Shown here one piece after another: positions 60,622 through 64,000 of a stretch of 64,000 nucleotides of DNA (within the stretch, counting starts at the first letter, position 1; each line of letters starts with the position of its first letter). The stretch is from JAWXBK01 sp034439975 (lineage in GTDB: Bacteria > Pseudomonadota > Alphaproteobacteria > Dongiales > Dongiaceae), in NCBI GenBank assembly GCA_034439975.1, contig JAWXBK010000071.1:1-64000 (forward strand), in the 5' to 3' direction. The position numbers were made by a program, and so were the translations under genes. Under the pieces are notes generated by a model. It was given only the letters and a program-made list of their open reading frames with translations. It searched no databases and was not told the DNA's origin.

Positions 60622-61470
60622 TCAGTTGCCCGCGCTTTCGAGCTGCGCCACTTCGGCAGCGGGCGCATCGATCCGGGCATATTCCTCTTGAGCCGTCGCG
60701 ACCCATGCGGCGAATGCTTCCTTGGACACCACCTCGACCACGATCGGCATATACGCATGCCCGACGCCGCAGAGCTCCGAGCACTGGCCGTAATAGGTGC
60801 CCTCGACGGTGACGCGGAACCAGCTTTCGTTCACATGGCCGGGTATCCCGTCGAGCTTCACGTGGAAGGCCGGGATCGTCCATGAGTGGATTACGTCGCT
60901 GCCCGTGACCAGGATGCGGACGTTCGTGTCGACCGGCACCACGACATGGGTGTCGGTCTCAAGCAGTCGCTTCGAGGGATCGGTGAGTTCCGCCTCGGGA
61001 ACCAGCAGCGCGTCGAAGGTAAAGTTGCCGTGATCCGGATATTCGTAAGACCAGTACCATTGCCGGCCGATCGCCTTGATCGTCATCTCGGCTTCCTCGG
61101 TGCGATCGGCGTAGTACATGAGCTTGAAAGACGGGATCGCGATCGCGACCAGGATCATGACCGGCACCACCGTCCAGAGCACTTCGACCAGCGTGTTGTG
61201 CGAGGTGCGCGAGGGTACCGGGTTCGCTTTCTCGTTGAAGCGAACGAAGCAGTAGAGCAACAGCGCGAGCACGAAAACCGAGATCGCCGCGATGATGACG
61301 AGCAGGATGTCGTGGAACCGACGGGCCTCTTCGGCAACCGGCGTGACGGCCGGCTGAAGGTTCATCTGCCAAGGTAACGGCTCGGCTGCACCGGCGAGGC
61401 CGGCAAACCCGGTCGCGGCGGCGGCCACCGCCAGCGCCAGAAAGAGCTTTCGGCTCACACCCATCTCCAT
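60622..61470 (-). CDS. ctaC: Cytochrome c oxidase subunit II
   Basis: The 282-residue CuA subunit that accepts electrons from cytochrome c. It has a cleavable signal (LFLALAVAAAATGFAGLAGA), two membrane helices, and a periplasmic cupredoxin domain. The CuA ligands are in GQCSELCGVGHAYM together with the histidine of VIHSWTIPAF. No C-terminal cytochrome c domain is present, so this is an aa3, not a caa3, oxidase. The ATG at 61470 is preferred over 61464 by its GGGAA site. Confidence 0.96.
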   Translation of the reverse strand: MEMGVSRKLFLALAVAAAATGFAGLAGAAEPLPWQMNLQPAVTPVAEEARRFHDILLVIIAAISVFVLALLLYCFVRFNEKANPVPSRTSHNTLVEVLWTVVPVMILVAIAIPSFKLMYYADRTEEAEMTIKAIGRQWYWSYEYPDHGNFTFDALLVPEAELTDPSKRLLETDTHVVVPVDTNVRILVTGSDVIHSWTIPAFHVKLDGIPGHVNESWFRVTVEGTYYGQCSELCGVGHAYMPIVVEVVSKEAFAAWVATAQEEYARIDAPAAEVAQLESAGN

Positions 61471-61543
61471 CGTTCCCGTTTCGATTCCGGCATGGATACC
61501 CGAAACGCCGAAGCTTTTCAGCGGGGCCCCCATCCGCGGCGGG

Positions 61544-61572
61544 ACACTACACCCCGCGCCTTCTCGTCTCAA
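61544..61572 (-). promoter_or_regulatory. Candidate promoter for the ctaC operon
   Basis: On the minus strand TTGAGA (complement at 61567-61572) and TAGTGT (61544-61549) are 17 bases apart, about 75 bases before the ctaC start. Match and spacing fit a sigma70-type promoter. Confidence 0.45.
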
Positions 61573-61651
61573 GTCTCGCGCAGGGTGGGATCGCTTGCAC
61601 CGCGTTGATATGAAGCAGTTTTTTTCAATCCGCATCATCCCTGCCGCAGAA

Positions 61652-61674
61652 TTATGCGACGATCTGTCGCATAA
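61652..61674. promoter_or_regulatory. Perfect 9-bp inverted repeat, possible operator
   Basis: TTATGCGAC and GTCGCATAA are perfect complements separated by GATCT, between the divergent ctaC and tldD genes. It lies about 90 bases before tldD and 180 before ctaC. The size and dyad symmetry fit a dimeric regulator's site. No regulator is known for it. Confidence 0.5.
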
Positions 61675-61765
61675 ATGCGGGGCCGATGCGGCGCGCGGGA
61701 TGGCGCCGGGCAGAATCGGCGCCTATATCCGAGAGGTTCCACCGTCATATCGAGGATAAACGCCG

Positions 61766-63199
61766 ATGTCCGCTCGCGCCGAAACCGACCGCCTTTTTTT
61801 CCAGCGTACCGGGCTCGAGGAGAGCCGCGTCGAGCGGGTTGTCGGCGATGCGCTGGCCGGCGCCGACGATGGCGAGCTGTTCCTGGAGTATCGCCAGAGC
61901 GAGGCGCTCGGCTTCGACGACGGACGGCTCAAGACCGCGAGCTTCGACACCGCGCAGGGTTTCGGGCTGCGCGCCATCTGCGGCGAACGCGCCGGTTATG
62001 CGCAGGCGAGCGAGCTCAGCGAAGCGGCGCTCGGCCGTGCCGCGGATGCGGTGAAGGCAGTCACCCGCGGCTATAGCGGGCAACTCGATGCGGCACCCGC
62101 CGGCACCAATCGGCATCTCTACGCCGACGACAATCCGCTCGAACAAATGGCATTCCCGGACAAGGTCGCCCTGCTGGCGGAGATCGATGCCTATGCGCGG
62201 GCCAGCGATCCGCGCGTGCGCCAGGTCAGCGCCTCGCTGCTCGGCAGCTGGCAGGCGGTGCAGATATTCCGTGCCGACGGTTTGCGCGTCGCCGATATCA
62301 GGCCGCTGGTGCGTTTCAATATCTCGGTCACCGCCGCCGATGGCAGCCGTATGGAAAGCGGCAGCCACGGCGTTGGCGGGCGCGAGCTCTATGCCGAGTT
62401 CGTCGGCGGCGGCCGCTGGCGCGCGGCTGTCGACGAGGCGGTGCGCCAGGCGTTGGTCAATCTCGATTCGGTACCCGCGCCGGCCGGCGAAATGACCGTC
62501 GTGCTCGGACCGGGCTGGCCCGGCGTGCTGCTGCACGAAGCGATCGGTCACGGGCTCGAAGGCGATTTCAATCGCAAGAAGACGTCGGCCTTTGCCGGGC
62601 TGATGGGCGAACGGGTCGCGGCGAAGGGCGTCACGGTGGTCGATGACGGCACGATCGAACGGCGGCGCGGGTCGCTCACCATCGACGATGAGGGTACACC
62701 GACGCAGTACACGACGCTGATCGAGGACGGCATTCTGGTCGGCTATATGCAGGACCGTCAGAACGCCCGGCTGATGGGCATGCGGGCGACCGGCAATGGA
62801 CGGCGCGAATCCTATGCGCATATCCCGATGCCGCGCATGACCAACACCTACATGCTGGCCGGCGGCTACGACCCGCAGGAAATCCTCGCTTCGGTCGAGA
62901 ACGGTATCTACGCGGTCAATTTCGGCGGCGGTCAGGTCGACATCACGTCGGGCAAGTTTGTGTTCACCTGCACCGAGGCCTATCGCATCGAGAACGGCAA
63001 GACGACAGCGCCGATCAAGGGCGCAACCCTGATCGGCAATGGACCCGATGCGCTGACCCGCGTCGCGATGATCGGCAGCGATCTCAAACTCGACACCGGC
63101 GTCGGCACCTGCGGCAAGCAGGGTCAGGGTGTGCCGGTCGGCGTCGGCCAGCCGACCATGCGGATCGACCGGCTGACGGTCGGCGGCACCGGCGGCTGA
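61766..63199 (+). CDS. tldD: TldD metalloprotease
   Basis: With TldE it cuts unstructured peptides such as microcin precursors and antitoxins. The 477-residue protein has the zinc motif HEAIGHGLEGD with H257, E258 and H262, and the late cysteine of FTCTEAYRIENGK. The length is that of TldD. A tldE partner is not in the window. The gap to the divergent ctaC gene, about 295 bases, holds the inverted repeat and the ctaC promoter. Confidence 0.95.
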   Translation: MSARAETDRLFFQRTGLEESRVERVVGDALAGADDGELFLEYRQSEALGFDDGRLKTASFDTAQGFGLRAICGERAGYAQASELSEAALGRAADAVKAVTRGYSGQLDAAPAGTNRHLYADDNPLEQMAFPDKVALLAEIDAYARASDPRVRQVSASLLGSWQAVQIFRADGLRVADIRPLVRFNISVTAADGSRMESGSHGVGGRELYAEFVGGGRWRAAVDEAVRQALVNLDSVPAPAGEMTVVLGPGWPGVLLHEAIGHGLEGDFNRKKTSAFAGLMGERVAAKGVTVVDDGTIERRRGSLTIDDEGTPTQYTTLIEDGILVGYMQDRQNARLMGMRATGNGRRESYAHIPMPRMTNTYMLAGGYDPQEILASVENGIYAVNFGGGQVDITSGKFVFTCTEAYRIENGKTTAPIKGATLIGNGPDALTRVAMIGSDLKLDTGVGTCGKQGQGVPVGVGQPTMRIDRLTVGGTGG

Positions 63200-63217
63200 G
63201 CACCAGCCGCAGATTTT
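63192..63217 (+). terminator. Terminator at the tldD stop
   Basis: A 7-bp stem GCGGCTG / CAGCCGC around AGCAC is followed by AGATTTT. The stem includes the tldD stop codon. A short T run makes it a moderate call. Confidence 0.55.
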
Positions 63218-63359
63218 CCCCCAGCTACATTCGGTCAGTGCGATTCGGTGGAACGGCGCGCGTGAACGCTGCATTCGTGCCGTCTACGCAGAAGCGTTGA
63301 GCGGCCGGCAGCGACCCGGCATGATCGGCTCCGGCCAGAATGGCCAAAAGGGAGCGATC

Positions 63360-64000
63360 ATGGCACGCGATCCCCGCTACGATATTCTGTTCGAACCGGT
63401 GCGGATCGGCCCGGTCGTCTCGAAAAACCGCTTCTACCAGGTGCCGCATTGTTCCGGCATGGGTGCGACCTGGCCACAGACGCTCGCGGCGATGCGGGGT
63501 GTCAAAGCCGAAGGCGGCTGGGGCGTCGTCTGCACGGAATATTGCTCGATCCATCCCACGTCCGACGATACGCCCTATCCATTCTGCCGGCTCTGGGACG
63601 AAGACGACGTACGCGATCAGGCGCTGATGACCGAGGCCGTGCATGCACATGGCGCGCTGGCCGGCGTCGAGCTGTGGCACGGCGGCTATCACGCGCTCAA
63701 CCGGTTCAGCCGCGAAGGTCATATCGGACCGAGCGCGCGGCCAGTGCATGGCTATGATCCGGTGCAGGCCCGTGCGATGGACCGAACCGACATCCGCAAC
63801 CTGCGAACCTGGCAATCCGATGCCGCCAAGCGCGCCGTGCGGGCCGGCTTCGATATCGTCTATGTCTATGCCGGACATACCTACATGCCGGCGCAGTTCC
63901 TCTCGCCGCGCTTCAATGACCGCAGCGACGAATATGGTGGTTCGATCGAAAATCGCGCGCGACTGCTGCGCGAGATGATCGAGGATACGCGCGAAGCAGT
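63360..64000 (+). CDS. Trimethylamine/dimethylamine dehydrogenase-like flavoenzyme, N-terminal part
   Basis: The first 213 codons of a TIM-barrel flavoenzyme of the old-yellow-enzyme/TMADH group, cut by the right edge. DILFEPVRIGPVVSKNRFYQVPHCSGMGATWP at the start is partly quoted here. C31 in VPHCSGMG is the position that binds FMN covalently (6-S-cysteinyl-FMN) in TMADH. RFNDRSDEYGGSIENRARL is the conserved barrel block. The real substrate could be di- or trimethylamine or histamine. AAGGGAG precedes the ATG by about six bases. Confidence 0.85.
   Translation, partial: MARDPRYDILFEPVRIGPVVSKNRFYQVPHCSGMGATWPQTLAAMRGVKAEGGWGVVCTEYCSIHPTSDDTPYPFCRLWDEDDVRDQALMTEAVHAHGALAGVELWHGGYHALNRFSREGHIGPSARPVHGYDPVQARAMDRTDIRNLRTWQSDAAKRAVRAGFDIVYVYAGHTYMPAQFLSPRFNDRSDEYGGSIENRARLLREMIEDTREA

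Overview
The window is an ordinary, gene-dense stretch of a high-G+C alphaproteobacterial chromosome. Four things point there: a CcrM-type GANTC methyltransferase, the paired b and b' subunits of an F-type ATP synthase Fo operon, an aa3 cytochrome oxidase cluster in the order ctaC-ctaD-ctaB-small ORF-ctaG-ctaE-DUF983-SURF1, and a split gcvPA/gcvPB glycine cleavage operon. Gene neighbourhoods such as DUF1285/NUDIX/DUF6111/cca, mutY-DUF721-DsbA-smc and the ETF-QO/UDG/Slt group suggest Rhodospirillales or a relative. The rank below class is inference.

Layout. 1-1796 (minus): cca (cut by the edge), DUF6111, CoA-pyrophosphatase-type NUDIX and DUF1285. 1856-8572 (plus): a tightly packed MoxR AAA+ ATPase, DUF58, BatA/DUF4159 and vWA/amidotransferase-like membrane protein cluster. 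8691-13745: assorted single genes (a 2OG-Fe(II) oxygenase-like protein, an exported protein, an isocitrate-lyase-family enzyme, a low-G+C DUF2971 gene that looks acquired, a thiol dioxygenase, tRNA-Gln and a lipoprotein). 13764-15792 (minus): gmd-fcl for GDP-L-fucose. 16447-21598 (minus): a DsbA-like isomerase, ispE, a TPR lipoprotein and ETF-ubiquinone oxidoreductase. 21759-24997 (plus): an unusual uracil-DNA glycosylase, a lytic transglycosylase and moaB. 25004-30377: a sarcosine-oxidase-like flavoenzyme, a radical SAM protein, rnhB, ccrM and mutY. 30402-35342 (plus): DUF721, DsbA and smc. 35479-38008 (plus): atpI-atpB-atpE-atpF'-atpF with a clear terminator. 38084-43225 (minus): a tandem glycine riboswitch followed by gcvT-gcvH-gcvPA-gcvPB and a GNAT gene. 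43386-46659: a lipoprotein and a CDGSH protein, then divergent ispH-thrB-rnhA. 46642-54944: esterase, peroxiredoxin, DsbD/ScsB, YqgE, GNAT, M16 peptidase, thrC and RidA. 54977-61470 (minus): the cytochrome oxidase cluster. 61766-64000 (plus): tldD and the start of a trimethylamine-dehydrogenase-like flavoenzyme.

How the genes work together. Respiration is the main theme: ETF-QO feeds ubiquinone, the aa3 oxidase with its heme O and copper assembly factors ends the chain, and the Fo genes use the proton gradient. One-carbon and methylamine metabolism is a second theme (glycine cleavage under riboswitch control, a sarcosine-oxidase-like enzyme, a TMADH-like enzyme), although those genes are not adjacent. 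DNA maintenance genes (ccrM, mutY, UDG, smc, DUF721, rnhA and rnhB) are spread through the window.

No CRISPR array, prophage, insertion sequence or rRNA operon is visible. The best candidates for poorly described biology are the MoxR/DUF58/DUF4159 membrane cluster, the low-G+C DUF2971 gene, the uracil-DNA glycosylase that has lost two of four iron-sulfur ligands, and a 9-bp perfect inverted repeat between ctaC and tldD.
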